NCBI GenBank assembly: GCA_963768715.1
Contig: CAVYJC010000011.1
Coordinates: forward strand, 372,001 to 436,000
From: DATKEJ01 sp963768715
Lineage (GTDB): Bacteria; Bacteroidota; Rhodothermia; Rhodothermales; DATKEJ01
Reading direction: 5' to 3'
DNA: 64,000 bases
Shown: positions 56,467 through 64,000 of the stretch, piece by piece
Position numbering within the stretch: position 1 is the stretch's first letter
How the letters are laid out: each line of letters begins with the position of its first letter
Program-made: the position numbers and the translations under genes
Notes under the pieces: generated by a model
Seen by the model: only the letters and a program-made list of their open reading frames with translations
Told to the model about the DNA's origin: nothing
The model's database searches: none

Positions 56467-57573
56467 ATGCCTTTGCTCCGTACGTCGCTTTACGATCAGC
56501 ACATCAAGCTTGGAGCGCGGATGACTGGATTTGGCGGATTCGAGATGCCGGTCCAATACACTTCGATCACCGATGAGCACCTGGCGGTTCGGAATGCCGC
56601 GGGCATGTTTGACGTGAGCCATATGGGTGAATTCCTTGTGTCAGGGCCGAATGCCGCGACTTTTGTCCAACGTCTCGTATCCAACGACGTTGCGCAGCTC
56701 TACGATGGTCGCATCATGTATTCAGTTATGTGCAACGAGGCCGGTGGCATCGTCGACGATCTGCTCGTTTATCGCATCTCTGAGAGTCGGTTCATGCTGG
56801 TCGTCAATGCCTCGAACATGGAAAAGGACTGGGCGTGGGCCGTTTCGCAGAACAGGGTTGGCGCCGATCTGCGGAATGTGTCAAGGGAGATCGCCTTGAT
56901 TGCCGTGCAGGGGCCGGCTGCTACCGACATCGTCCAGGCCGTGACCTCCGTCGACCTGAGTGATCTCAAGTTCTACCATTTCGTGGAGGCTGCGGCTGGA
57001 GATCCTCTCGGTGGTCCGTTTCAGCTGATCTCTCATTCGGGTTATACCGGCGAACGGGGCTTTGAGCTCTACACGTCGGCTGATTCGGCAGTCAGACTCT
57101 GGGAGCTCCTCATGGAGGCGGGGCGCGACAGTGGATTGAAGCCCGCCGGACTCGGAGCGCGGGATACGCTGCGTATCGAAGCGGGCTACTGTCTCTATGG
57201 AAATGACATCGACGACCAGACGAATCCGCTCGAGGCTGGGCTTGGCTGGATAACAAAATTGGATAAGGGTCCGTTCGTTGGATCCGAAGCCCTGCAAGAG
57301 ATCAAGGATGCGGGCATCGCCCGGCGACTCGTAGCATTCGTCATGCAGGATCGAGGGATACCACGATCGGGTTATCCGATCGCCAATGCCTCAGGTGACG
57401 TTATTGGAACTGTGACGAGCGGCTCGCAGTCCCCTATCCTCAATGCAGGGATGGGCATGGGTTATGTCCCGGATGATCCGGCTTATCGTTCACCCGGATC
57501 GAATCTTTTCATTGAGGTACGTGGTAAGCGGCTCGCTGCCGAGGTGCGCAAGCCCCCGCTGCATAAGAGTTAG
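56467..57573 (+). CDS. gcvT: Aminomethyltransferase (glycine cleavage system T protein)
   Basis: T-protein of glycine cleavage: releases ammonia and passes the methylene to tetrahydrofolate. 368 aa. GARMTGFGGFEMPVQYTSI, GMFDVSHMGEFLVSGP, SGYTGERGFELY and PLEAGLGWITKLDKG are all characteristic. gcvH and gcvP are not adjacent. Followed after 19 bases by comB, apparently in one transcript. Confidence 0.96.
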   Translation: MPLLRTSLYDQHIKLGARMTGFGGFEMPVQYTSITDEHLAVRNAAGMFDVSHMGEFLVSGPNAATFVQRLVSNDVAQLYDGRIMYSVMCNEAGGIVDDLLVYRISESRFMLVVNASNMEKDWAWAVSQNRVGADLRNVSREIALIAVQGPAATDIVQAVTSVDLSDLKFYHFVEAAAGDPLGGPFQLISHSGYTGERGFELYTSADSAVRLWELLMEAGRDSGLKPAGLGARDTLRIEAGYCLYGNDIDDQTNPLEAGLGWITKLDKGPFVGSEALQEIKDAGIARRLVAFVMQDRGIPRSGYPIANASGDVIGTVTSGSQSPILNAGMGMGYVPDDPAYRSPGSNLFIEVRGKRLAAEVRKPPLHKS

Positions 57574-57592
57574 TCGCTTAAGGAGAAACGTA

Positions 57593-58321
57593 GTGAAGAA
57601 GGGAATCGACATTTTCTTTACTCCCGTGACCCTGTCTGATCAGGATCTGTCCGGGAAGCTCGTGGTCATCATCGATGTATTCCGAGCATCATCGACGATC
57701 GTTACCGCCCTCGGGCACGGAGCACGTGAGGTTTTGCCTGCCTCCGATTATGGTACGGCGGGACTTCTGGCTTCCAAGATGGGCTCGGACGCTCGGGTTC
57801 TCGGAGGAGAGCGCGACGGACGTCCAATCGACGGGTATGATCTCGGAAACTCGCCTCTCGAATACACAAAACAGGTCGTTGCACGCAAGTCGGTCATCCT
57901 GATTACTACCAACGGCACCCCGGCGCTTATGGGCAGCCGGACGGCCCGCTTGCTTGTGGTTGGCTGCTTCTTGAACGCGGATATGGTGGCGAAGAGCATA
58001 GCGGACAACGATCTGGACACGTTTCTTGTCTGCTGCGGATGGAAAGGCCGTGCGAGCCTGGAAGACACGGTCTGCGCCGGCCTGATCGTCGATCGCCTGT
58101 TCCACTCGAACCTTCCTGATAACCTTCCGGATTCGGTTCGAATGGCCCATATGCTTTACAACACGTATCGAGATAATCTCACAGGCACGCTGTCTCATTC
58201 GACGCACGCAGATCGACTCCGTGCGATTGGGTATGAGCATGACGTGGAATATTGCCTGCAGATCGACCATGTTCCGGTGCTGCCCGTATTCGACGGCGGC
58301 CGGCTCAAGCTGGCTGATTGA
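57593..58321 (+). CDS. comB: 2-phosphosulfolactate phosphatase
   Basis: Hydrolyses 2-phosphosulfolactate to sulfolactate. 242 aa from GTG 57593, chosen because AAGGAG lies 8 bases upstream; the longer frame from 57443 overlaps gcvT. VVIIDVFRASSTIVTALGHG, GGERDGRPIDGYDLGNSPLEY, ITTNGT and CCGWKGRASLEDTVCAG are ComB signatures. ComB is best known from coenzyme M synthesis, but bacterial homologues without coenzyme M also occur. comA is not in the window. Followed by ftsK after 50 bases. Confidence 0.92.
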   Translation: MKKGIDIFFTPVTLSDQDLSGKLVVIIDVFRASSTIVTALGHGAREVLPASDYGTAGLLASKMGSDARVLGGERDGRPIDGYDLGNSPLEYTKQVVARKSVILITTNGTPALMGSRTARLLVVGCFLNADMVAKSIADNDLDTFLVCCGWKGRASLEDTVCAGLIVDRLFHSNLPDNLPDSVRMAHMLYNTYRDNLTGTLSHSTHADRLRAIGYEHDVEYCLQIDHVPVLPVFDGGRLKLAD

Positions 58322-58371
58322 GTTGGGCCCGCGGTGCGGGATTGCGAGAGCACATTGGCGTATCTTTTAGC

Positions 58372-60834
58372 ATGAGTAAGGGATCCAAGCGGAAAACGTC
58401 TGGAGGTGGAGCGAAAGCAACCGCTGCGGCCAGGAACAAGAAGAAGGCAGCGCCCGCATCGCCTGCCCCGTCGAGAGAGCGGCAATTTGAGATTCTCGGA
58501 CTCATCGTAATGATGCTGGCCGTGCTTCTGGTTCTCGGGCTCGCATCCTACAATCCGTCCGACAACCCGCTCGCGGCTGATTTCCGACTCGCGAACGTGC
58601 TCAAACCGGGCGCCCCACCCGCTTCGAACATTTTGGGTCTCGTCGGAGCATGGGTCGCGTGGCTGGCTATCCCGAATTTCCTCGGATACCCGATAATCCT
58701 CCCTGCGGCCCTCCTTTTTGCGCTCGGATACGCGCTCTTTCGGCGCCGTCCTCTCTATCCTGTCGTCTGGCGCATTATGACGGGATCGATCGCGACGCTC
58801 GTAATCTCGACGTTTGCAGGCTGGTTGAGTGCGGGACCCGCAACAACATGGAGCGGAACTGTCGGCGCCGGTCTTGCAACTACGATGACTCGAGCCCTCG
58901 GATCGACGGGCTCGCTCATTGTTCTCATTGTGAGCGCACTAATCTTGATCCTTCTGACGATAGACAGTGACGTCCAGGAGACACTGGACTGGATTGAGGA
59001 TCGATTCGCCGCCTTTCGCGAGCGCCTCAAGTCGCGTCCCAAGCCGACACCCGCGCCGGCACCAGCGCCTGCACCTGCACAGCCGTCCAGATCCGGCTAT
59101 CCCGAAAAGGCGGAATTCTTCTCGCCGCCGACGGAAGCTGAGAAGAAAGCGCTTGCGTCCGGCCCCATTCGGAACGATCTCTTTCGGGACAAGAAGGATG
59201 TCGTCTCTCCGACGTCCGGAGGAGACACGGAGCCCCAGGATGGCGCAACGCTTGCAGCCCAGGATCTCGCGCTGAACGTTCGTGAGCGTGTCGAGGAAGA
59301 GGTGGCAAACCTGGACGAACGTAGTCGAGCTCCGGCGCCGGCCGCCATCCCCTACGAATTTCCTTCCGTCGAACTGCTCGAAGACGACAGTGCCTCGCGA
59401 CCGCCCATCGATTACGACGGATTGGAGGAGAACAAACAAATCCTCCTGGACAAGCTCGAGACCTACAACATCGAAATCACGGACATAGATGCTGTGGTGG
59501 GTCCGACCGTAACGCTCTATGAGTTGACGCCGGCCCCGGGCGTAAAGATCAGTCGCATCAAAGCACTCGAAGACGATCTCGCCATGGCGATGGCTGCCAG
59601 GGGCATCCGAATGATCGCGCCCATTCCCGGCAAGTCGGCGATCGGCGTCGAAATACCCAACCGCTACCGCGAGCTCGTACAGGTACGAAGCGTAATGAAC
59701 ACGGCTCGGTTCCGTGATGCGAAGATGGAGCTTCCCGTCGCGCTCGGCAAGACAATCGAGGGTGAGGTATATGTCGAAGACCTCGCCAAGATGCCGCACC
59801 TTCTGATGGCCGGGGCTACGGGATCGGGGAAATCAGTAGGTCTCAATAATCTCATCGCGAATCTCCTCTACGCCTGTCACCCACAGAATCTGAAGTTCGT
59901 GATGATCGATCCGAAGCGCATTGAGCTGCAGCAGTATGCGCGGATTTTTGATCACTTCATGGCAATGCCGGAGGGCTCTGAGGAGCCTATTACGACCGAT
60001 TTCACGGACGCAAGCGCGGTCTTGCACAGTTGTTTGCGCGAGATGGAGCTGCGATATGATCTGCTCTCCGCAGCAGGCGTCCGGACGATCAAGGAGTACA
60101 ACAAGAAGTTTGCAGACGGTCGGATCGACGACGATGCGGATCATCGTCACCTACCGTATATCGTCGTCATCGTCGATGAGCTTGCCGACCTCATGATGAC
60201 TACCGGGAAGGACGTCGAGGGTCCCATTGCGCGCCTCGCTCAGATGGCGCGCGCCGTCGGTATCCACCTCGTTGTGGCAACCCAACGGCCGTCCGTAAAC
60301 GTGATCACGGGGCTGATCAAAGCCAACTTCCCATCCCGCGTGGCATTTCAGGTAGCGACGGGCGTCGACTCGAGAACGATTATCGATCAGTACGGCGCTG
60401 AGCAACTAGTCGGCAACGGGGACATGCTCTATATGAGCGGAAGCCGGATCATCCGAATCCAGACCCCCTACATCTCTCTCGAAGAGATCGAGGCCATTAC
60501 CAATTTTATCGCCGAGCAGGATGGGCCGGGACCGTACATCCTTCCGAAAGCGGAGGATCCATCGGGCGACGGAATCTCAATCGACGGAATGGATGACACG
60601 GATGTAGATCCGCTCTTCGTTGACGCTGCGCGGACGATCGTCCGAAACCAGCAGGGTTCTGTCTCCCTTCTCCAAAGGAAGCTCTCCGTGGGATACGCGC
60701 GAGCGGCGCGTATCGTCGACCAGCTGGAGCAGGCCGGCATCGTTGGGCCTTTCGAAGGCTCCAAGGCGCGACAGGTATTAATTCAGGACGAGGTGCAGCT
60801 CGATGCGTTTCTTGCCGATAGAGACACCACGTGA
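58372..60834 (+). CDS. ftsK: DNA translocase FtsK/SpoIIIE
   Basis: Membrane-anchored motor that moves chromosome ends through the division septum. 820 aa from ATG 58372. A Lys-rich cytoplasmic leader is followed by about four membrane segments (to ~residue 200), a Pro-Ala-rich linker (PKPTPAPAPAPAPAQPS), the alpha/beta motor with Walker A GATGSGKS at 481-488 and Walker B VVIVDELADLMM, and a C-terminal gamma winged helix (VSLLQRKLSVGYARAARIVD) for KOPS-type recognition. TATCTTTT, a -7-like sequence, ends 3 bases before the ATG; whether it acts as a promoter is uncertain. Confidence 0.96.
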   Translation: MSKGSKRKTSGGGAKATAAARNKKKAAPASPAPSRERQFEILGLIVMMLAVLLVLGLASYNPSDNPLAADFRLANVLKPGAPPASNILGLVGAWVAWLAIPNFLGYPIILPAALLFALGYALFRRRPLYPVVWRIMTGSIATLVISTFAGWLSAGPATTWSGTVGAGLATTMTRALGSTGSLIVLIVSALILILLTIDSDVQETLDWIEDRFAAFRERLKSRPKPTPAPAPAPAPAQPSRSGYPEKAEFFSPPTEAEKKALASGPIRNDLFRDKKDVVSPTSGGDTEPQDGATLAAQDLALNVRERVEEEVANLDERSRAPAPAAIPYEFPSVELLEDDSASRPPIDYDGLEENKQILLDKLETYNIEITDIDAVVGPTVTLYELTPAPGVKISRIKALEDDLAMAMAARGIRMIAPIPGKSAIGVEIPNRYRELVQVRSVMNTARFRDAKMELPVALGKTIEGEVYVEDLAKMPHLLMAGATGSGKSVGLNNLIANLLYACHPQNLKFVMIDPKRIELQQYARIFDHFMAMPEGSEEPITTDFTDASAVLHSCLREMELRYDLLSAAGVRTIKEYNKKFADGRIDDDADHRHLPYIVVIVDELADLMMTTGKDVEGPIARLAQMARAVGIHLVVATQRPSVNVITGLIKANFPSRVAFQVATGVDSRTIIDQYGAEQLVGNGDMLYMSGSRIIRIQTPYISLEEIEAITNFIAEQDGPGPYILPKAEDPSGDGISIDGMDDTDVDPLFVDAARTIVRNQQGSVSLLQRKLSVGYARAARIVDQLEQAGIVGPFEGSKARQVLIQDEVQLDAFLADRDTT

Positions 60835-60873
60835 CTTGGTCTCGTCAATTCCACTATTCACGACACTTGTAGA

Positions 60874-61377
60874 ATGAATCAGGATCCGGTTGTAGGTATT
60901 GTCATGGGGAGCGAGTCTGATCTCCCCGTTGTTGAAGGCGCGTTCGCCATTCTACGCTCATTTGACGTCCCGTTTGAAGTTCGCGTGCTCTCAGCGCATC
61001 GGACCCCAGACGAGACCGCAAAATGGGCCTCGACGGCCCGTGAGCGTGGAATGAAGGTGCTTCTCGCGGCGGCGGGTGGCGCCGCTCATCTCGGAGGAGT
61101 GGTCGCGGCGCACACCACGCTTCCTGTCATTGGGATTCCTGTCGGAGGCGGCAGTCTGAACGGACTTGATGCGCTTCTCGCAACGGTCCAAATGCCCAGC
61201 GGCGTGCCGGTGGCGACGGTCGCGATCGGCGGGGCCAAGAACGCGGCGCTTCTCGCGGTTCAGATACTTGGAACGAGCGATCCGGCGATCGAAGCGCGAC
61301 TCGCTGATTACAAATCCGAAATGGTAGGCAAAGTCGCGGCAATGAACGCCCGTGTCCAGGAAAAGGCCGGTCAATAG
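60874..61377 (+). CDS. purE: N5-carboxyaminoimidazole ribonucleotide mutase
   Basis: Class I PurE of purine synthesis. 167 aa. VGIVMGSESDLPVV, VRVLSAHRTPDET, AAAGGAAHLGGVVAAHTTLP and IPVGGGSLNGLDALLATVQM are the family active-site motifs. The gene ends in a 7-base overlap with the convergent GWxTD gene. The usual partner purK is not adjacent. Confidence 0.97.
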   Translation: MNQDPVVGIVMGSESDLPVVEGAFAILRSFDVPFEVRVLSAHRTPDETAKWASTARERGMKVLLAAAGGAAHLGGVVAAHTTLPVIGIPVGGGSLNGLDALLATVQMPSGVPVATVAIGGAKNAALLAVQILGTSDPAIEARLADYKSEMVGKVAAMNARVQEKAGQ

Positions 61378-63437
61378 TCGGAATCAGCCAGTACGCTGAG
61401 CAGGTGCCTCCGGCTGACTGTATGGCCGTTGTGAAGATCCGTCACATCGAGAACGAGACGATATTCGCCCGCCGGAAGGTTGGGCGGAATTCCCACGCTC
61501 AGAAATCGAGGTTCGTCTGAGCCGTTTGAAGTCGATTCGGACGAGACGGAGACACCGGAATCGCCTCTTGGACTGAAGAGGCTGGTTAGCAGGCGTGCAA
61601 GCCCGCGATGTCGCTCTGCCCCTTCGACGCGCGCATCGATTCGATACGACCCTCGACCCGCACTATCGGAAGTGAGTCCGTATATCTCGAAATAGACGAG
61701 CAGATCGGATCCGGCCTTGACTTGCGTCCATGGCATTGGCTCAATTGCGTATCCGGAGCGTAGGATTGAATTGCCGCCGGAAGCCACGGTCCCTTTCGGT
61801 CCACGATCTATCGAGGACGCAGCGAGCAGGTCGCTCACCGAGAGTGTGTCATGACCAAATCCTGGAATATCCGCCTCGAAATCTACTCGGCTGGCGGACG
61901 ATCGATCAGCGCTTAGATACTCGACGCCGAGGCTATATGAGCCCGGCATGCACCTTAGCCGGCGGGTGGAAGTGACGCCCAGCGGCTGCCCGCCTGCACG
62001 GGAATCATCCAGCTCCCGAACCCACTTGTCGACGACATTCTCGCTTTCGTCGAGCAAGTAGGCGCCCACCGAGCCATCAATGTGCTTATTGGCACTGTCC
62101 GAGGGCACAGGCACGAGCACGTGAACGTAAAGGTCTGATTTCTGGCCCGCTCCTCTGAATGCAGATGTCTCGACGAGTAGTTCGACGGGCGCTACGAGTT
62201 TTGGATCGTACTGCTCGGGATTCGAAATCGCCATTTCCGCAGCTTGGATGACGTAGTCGTTCGTCCAACTGCTCGACGCACCGGCTTTCGGACTGTACAT
62301 CGTGTAATGGCCGCCCCTCGTTATGTCCTCGAAAACGAATTCGAAGTCTCGGTACGCCAGGACGTCGAAGCGGCTATACCCGCCGATGAAGGATGCATCA
62401 CTCCATGGAATGCCATATCGCAGAACGATCTTGCCGCGCTCGGTTTCCCAACCAGGTGTTGCACCTCCGCCGTACCAGAGATCACAGTAGGCCATGCGCG
62501 CGTAATGATCGACTTGGCGTTCGTTTACCTCCGTGAGCAGGAATGGATCTCGTTCCGCCCAGTAGCTGGCCGTGAAGCCTTGTCTGTCTGCATGATATGC
62601 GGCCTCCTCCGCCGTGCTGAGAAACAGGCCGATGTCCGTAAACGACTTGCGCCGTTCATCAGACATCAGATGAATTGCGTGCTCAAATGACGGGGCCGCC
62701 CCTTCGGCCTGATTTTGCATCTGCGCCACCAGTCCCTTGAGCAGCCATGAGGTCGCGTTCGACGGCATGGCCTGGGTTGCCGATACGGCAAGGTCGGTGG
62801 CGGCCGTCCACTCCCCTTCCTCTATAAGAAGCCGAAGGAGCTCCTTGTAGGCGCTGAGGCGAGCAGGATCGGCATCAATCGCACGATGGAGGAAGTCGAC
62901 GGACGTTTCGAACTCTTCGCGGGCCTTTCTTGCCACGCCGCCTCCCAGCGGTTGTTTGGTTGCATCGAAGTTCGCGTACCATCGATAGTTCATCGCATGA
63001 TGAAGGCCAAGCTCTTCGAGGGCGGCGGGATTGTCGGGGTCCCGCTCCAACAGCGACTCGGCGAGCGACACTCGCCGGCCGTCTGTCAGGGAGATCGCTG
63101 ATTCAGGCGGTGTCGATGCGCGCAGAATCTCGATTTCCGCAACAGCGAACTTGATGTTTGATCGGTCGAGCGCCCGTGCCTTGCCGATTTCCGCGCGAGC
63201 AGCCCGAAATCGATCGTCTCCAAGAAATGCCTGGGCCAGCAGATAGTGCGCCTCGGCATTGGCGCGATTCGCATGCGCTACGGACCGCAAAAGCTCGATG
63301 GCCCGCTCGTAATTGCCTGCCCCGAGTGCTTCACGACCTGCTTCGATCTGAGAGTCGGTCGAAAGCGTCTGCGCGCTGGCGCCTGCGACGCAAACGGTTA
63401 GGGCAAGAGGAAGAATGGACAGCCGCCGCAGCATCAT
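61371..63437 (-). CDS. GWxTD-domain protein with N-terminal TPR region, secreted
   Basis: 688 aa from ATG 63437 (a second ATG follows at once). Signal peptide LALTVCVAGASAQ. Residues about 20-300 form TPR-like helices (QIEAGREALGAGNYERAIELL, NAEAHYLLAQAFLGDDRFRAA). A GWxTD domain follows: YWAERDPFLLTEVNERQVDHY, then PGWETERGKIVLRYGIP, where Thr-Asp of the name is Thr-Glu here. The C-terminal 250 residues are beta-rich. GWxTD proteins are common in Bacteroidota, Gemmatimonadota and relatives; function unknown. Shares its C-terminal layout with the next gene, so the two are paralogues. Confidence 0.85.
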   Translation of the reverse strand: MMLRRLSILPLALTVCVAGASAQTLSTDSQIEAGREALGAGNYERAIELLRSVAHANRANAEAHYLLAQAFLGDDRFRAARAEIGKARALDRSNIKFAVAEIEILRASTPPESAISLTDGRRVSLAESLLERDPDNPAALEELGLHHAMNYRWYANFDATKQPLGGGVARKAREEFETSVDFLHRAIDADPARLSAYKELLRLLIEEGEWTAATDLAVSATQAMPSNATSWLLKGLVAQMQNQAEGAAPSFEHAIHLMSDERRKSFTDIGLFLSTAEEAAYHADRQGFTASYWAERDPFLLTEVNERQVDHYARMAYCDLWYGGGATPGWETERGKIVLRYGIPWSDASFIGGYSRFDVLAYRDFEFVFEDITRGGHYTMYSPKAGASSSWTNDYVIQAAEMAISNPEQYDPKLVAPVELLVETSAFRGAGQKSDLYVHVLVPVPSDSANKHIDGSVGAYLLDESENVVDKWVRELDDSRAGGQPLGVTSTRRLRCMPGSYSLGVEYLSADRSSASRVDFEADIPGFGHDTLSVSDLLAASSIDRGPKGTVASGGNSILRSGYAIEPMPWTQVKAGSDLLVYFEIYGLTSDSAGRGSYRIDARVEGAERHRGLARLLTSLFSPRGDSGVSVSSESTSNGSDEPRFLSVGIPPNLPAGEYRLVLDVTDLHNGHTVSRRHLLSVLADSDY

Positions 63438-63516
63438 GCGACCGGATGGGCCGAAACGAAAGAAGGGAGACGCAAGTGCCTCCCCTCTCCGGATCCCCCG
63501 TCGGTTGGATAAAGGG

Positions 63517-64000
63517 CTATTCGAGGAAGAGGTCCTGGTCTTTCTGAACGGTCTTGTCGGAAACACGGTCCTTAATCTTTACGACAAGATGATAAAGACC
63601 TCGCGGTTGATCCGTGGCATCCAGGATCAGTGACTGGTGGTCGGTGCTGGAAATGCCGCCGCCGTCAAATCGGACCGAAACGCCTTCTTTGTGGCCGCCG
63701 ATTCCGAAGAGGCCGGCGATCCCGCCTTTCTCTTCTTTAGGCCGCAGCGTAGCCTCCACTTCATAGTCGCTCCGCCCGGCCTGACTGAGGCCCAGATCGT
63801 AAAGCTCGAAGTAAAGGTAGATCGGCTGCTTGCTCCCGAAGACGCTCCAAGGCGCCGGGGTTATCGAGAGATTGTTTCGTACCACGTCACCCGGATTCAG
63901 GGCCTCTCCATCATCGCTGTCTTCAATCGCGTAGGCAAGCAGGAGATCACTCAGCGTCGTCTCGCCCTTCTTATAGTCAGGCACGTCGATCTCCCGGCGC
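63517..64000 (-). CDS. GWxTD-family paralogue, C-terminal fragment (cut by window end)
   Basis: About 160 C-terminal residues; the start lies beyond the window. It aligns with the end of the downstream GWxTD protein: ETTLSDLLLAYAIED with DTLSVSDLLAASSI, PIYLYFELYDLGLSQAGRSD with LLVYFEIYGLTSDSAGRGS, and RGLYHLVVKIKD with AGEYRLVLDVTD. It is read 79 bases ahead of its neighbour on the same strand, probably one transcript. The GWxTD domain itself is not visible in this fragment. Confidence 0.75.
   Translation of the reverse strand, partial: RREIDVPDYKKGETTLSDLLLAYAIEDSDDGEALNPGDVVRNNLSITPAPWSVFGSKQPIYLYFELYDLGLSQAGRSDYEVEATLRPKEEKGGIAGLFGIGGHKEGVSVRFDGGGISSTDHQSLILDATDQPRGLYHLVVKIKDRVSDKTVQKDQDLFLE

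Overview
This 64 kb window looks like chromosomal housekeeping DNA from a member of the Rhodothermia/Bacteroidota lineage, probably marine or saline. The grounds are the gene order (rimP-nusA-infB-rbfA-truB-ribF-rpsO-pnp-M16 peptidase), two adjacent GWxTD-family proteins, a chain of parvulin-type foldases, a kynureninase/3-hydroxyanthranilate dioxygenase pair, weak Shine-Dalgarno sites, and promoter-like TTG-N19/20-TAnnTTT(G) sequences of the Bacteroidota primary sigma factor type. The lineage is an inference from gene content. No rRNA, tRNA, CRISPR array, insertion sequence, integrase or phage gene was seen.

Layout. 1-16.8 kb (minus strand): a cut-off glycosyltransferase, Xaa-Pro peptidase, guaB, rluB-scpB-scpA, an SDR epimerase, an M16 peptidase, and the large translation/transcription operon from rimP to pnp. 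16.8-16.97 kb: a short leader with a promoter-like element followed by two intrinsic terminators directly upstream of rimP. 17-30 kb: nadB, prfB (with the RF2 programmed frameshift), a small membrane protein, an aminotransferase, a divergent ALDH7-type dehydrogenase, rpsA, cmk, an RNA methyltransferase, a methylmalonyl-CoA mutase large subunit and gltX. 30.3-35.7 kb (plus strand): three secreted or lipid-anchored parvulin-family proteins and a MoxR ATPase. 35.7-36 kb: an intergenic region with a 7-bp and an 8-bp tandem repeat, each touching the stop codon of one of two convergent genes. 36-44 kb (minus): parE-parC, an AlbA/Schlafen-domain protein, gpsA, plsY and purM. 44.3-50.6 kb: a CDP-alcohol phosphatidyltransferase, then a minus-strand envelope cluster (D-Ala-D-Ala ligase, polysaccharide deacetylase, glycosyltransferase, fbp) and a divergent metallophosphoesterase. 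50.6-56.1 kb (minus): haoO, kynU, a DPP-IV-type peptidase and pyrC. 56.4-61.4 kb (plus): gcvT, comB, ftsK, purE. 61.4-64 kb (minus): two GWxTD-family proteins, the second cut by the window end.

Six genes between 31.5 and 50.1 kb (parvulin lipoprotein, plsY, purM, polysaccharide deacetylase, ddl, metallophosphoesterase) carry seven single-base frame breaks, several of them in short homopolymers. Because several of these genes are normally essential and are intact on both sides of the break, sequencing or assembly error is the simplest reading; they are annotated here as full-length genes with an interrupted frame.

No clearly new multi-gene system was found. The observations most worth a second look are the tandem-terminator leader of the nusA operon, the two stop-codon-abutting microsatellites, the frameshift cluster, and the lineage-type low-complexity tails on PNPase, IF2 and S1.
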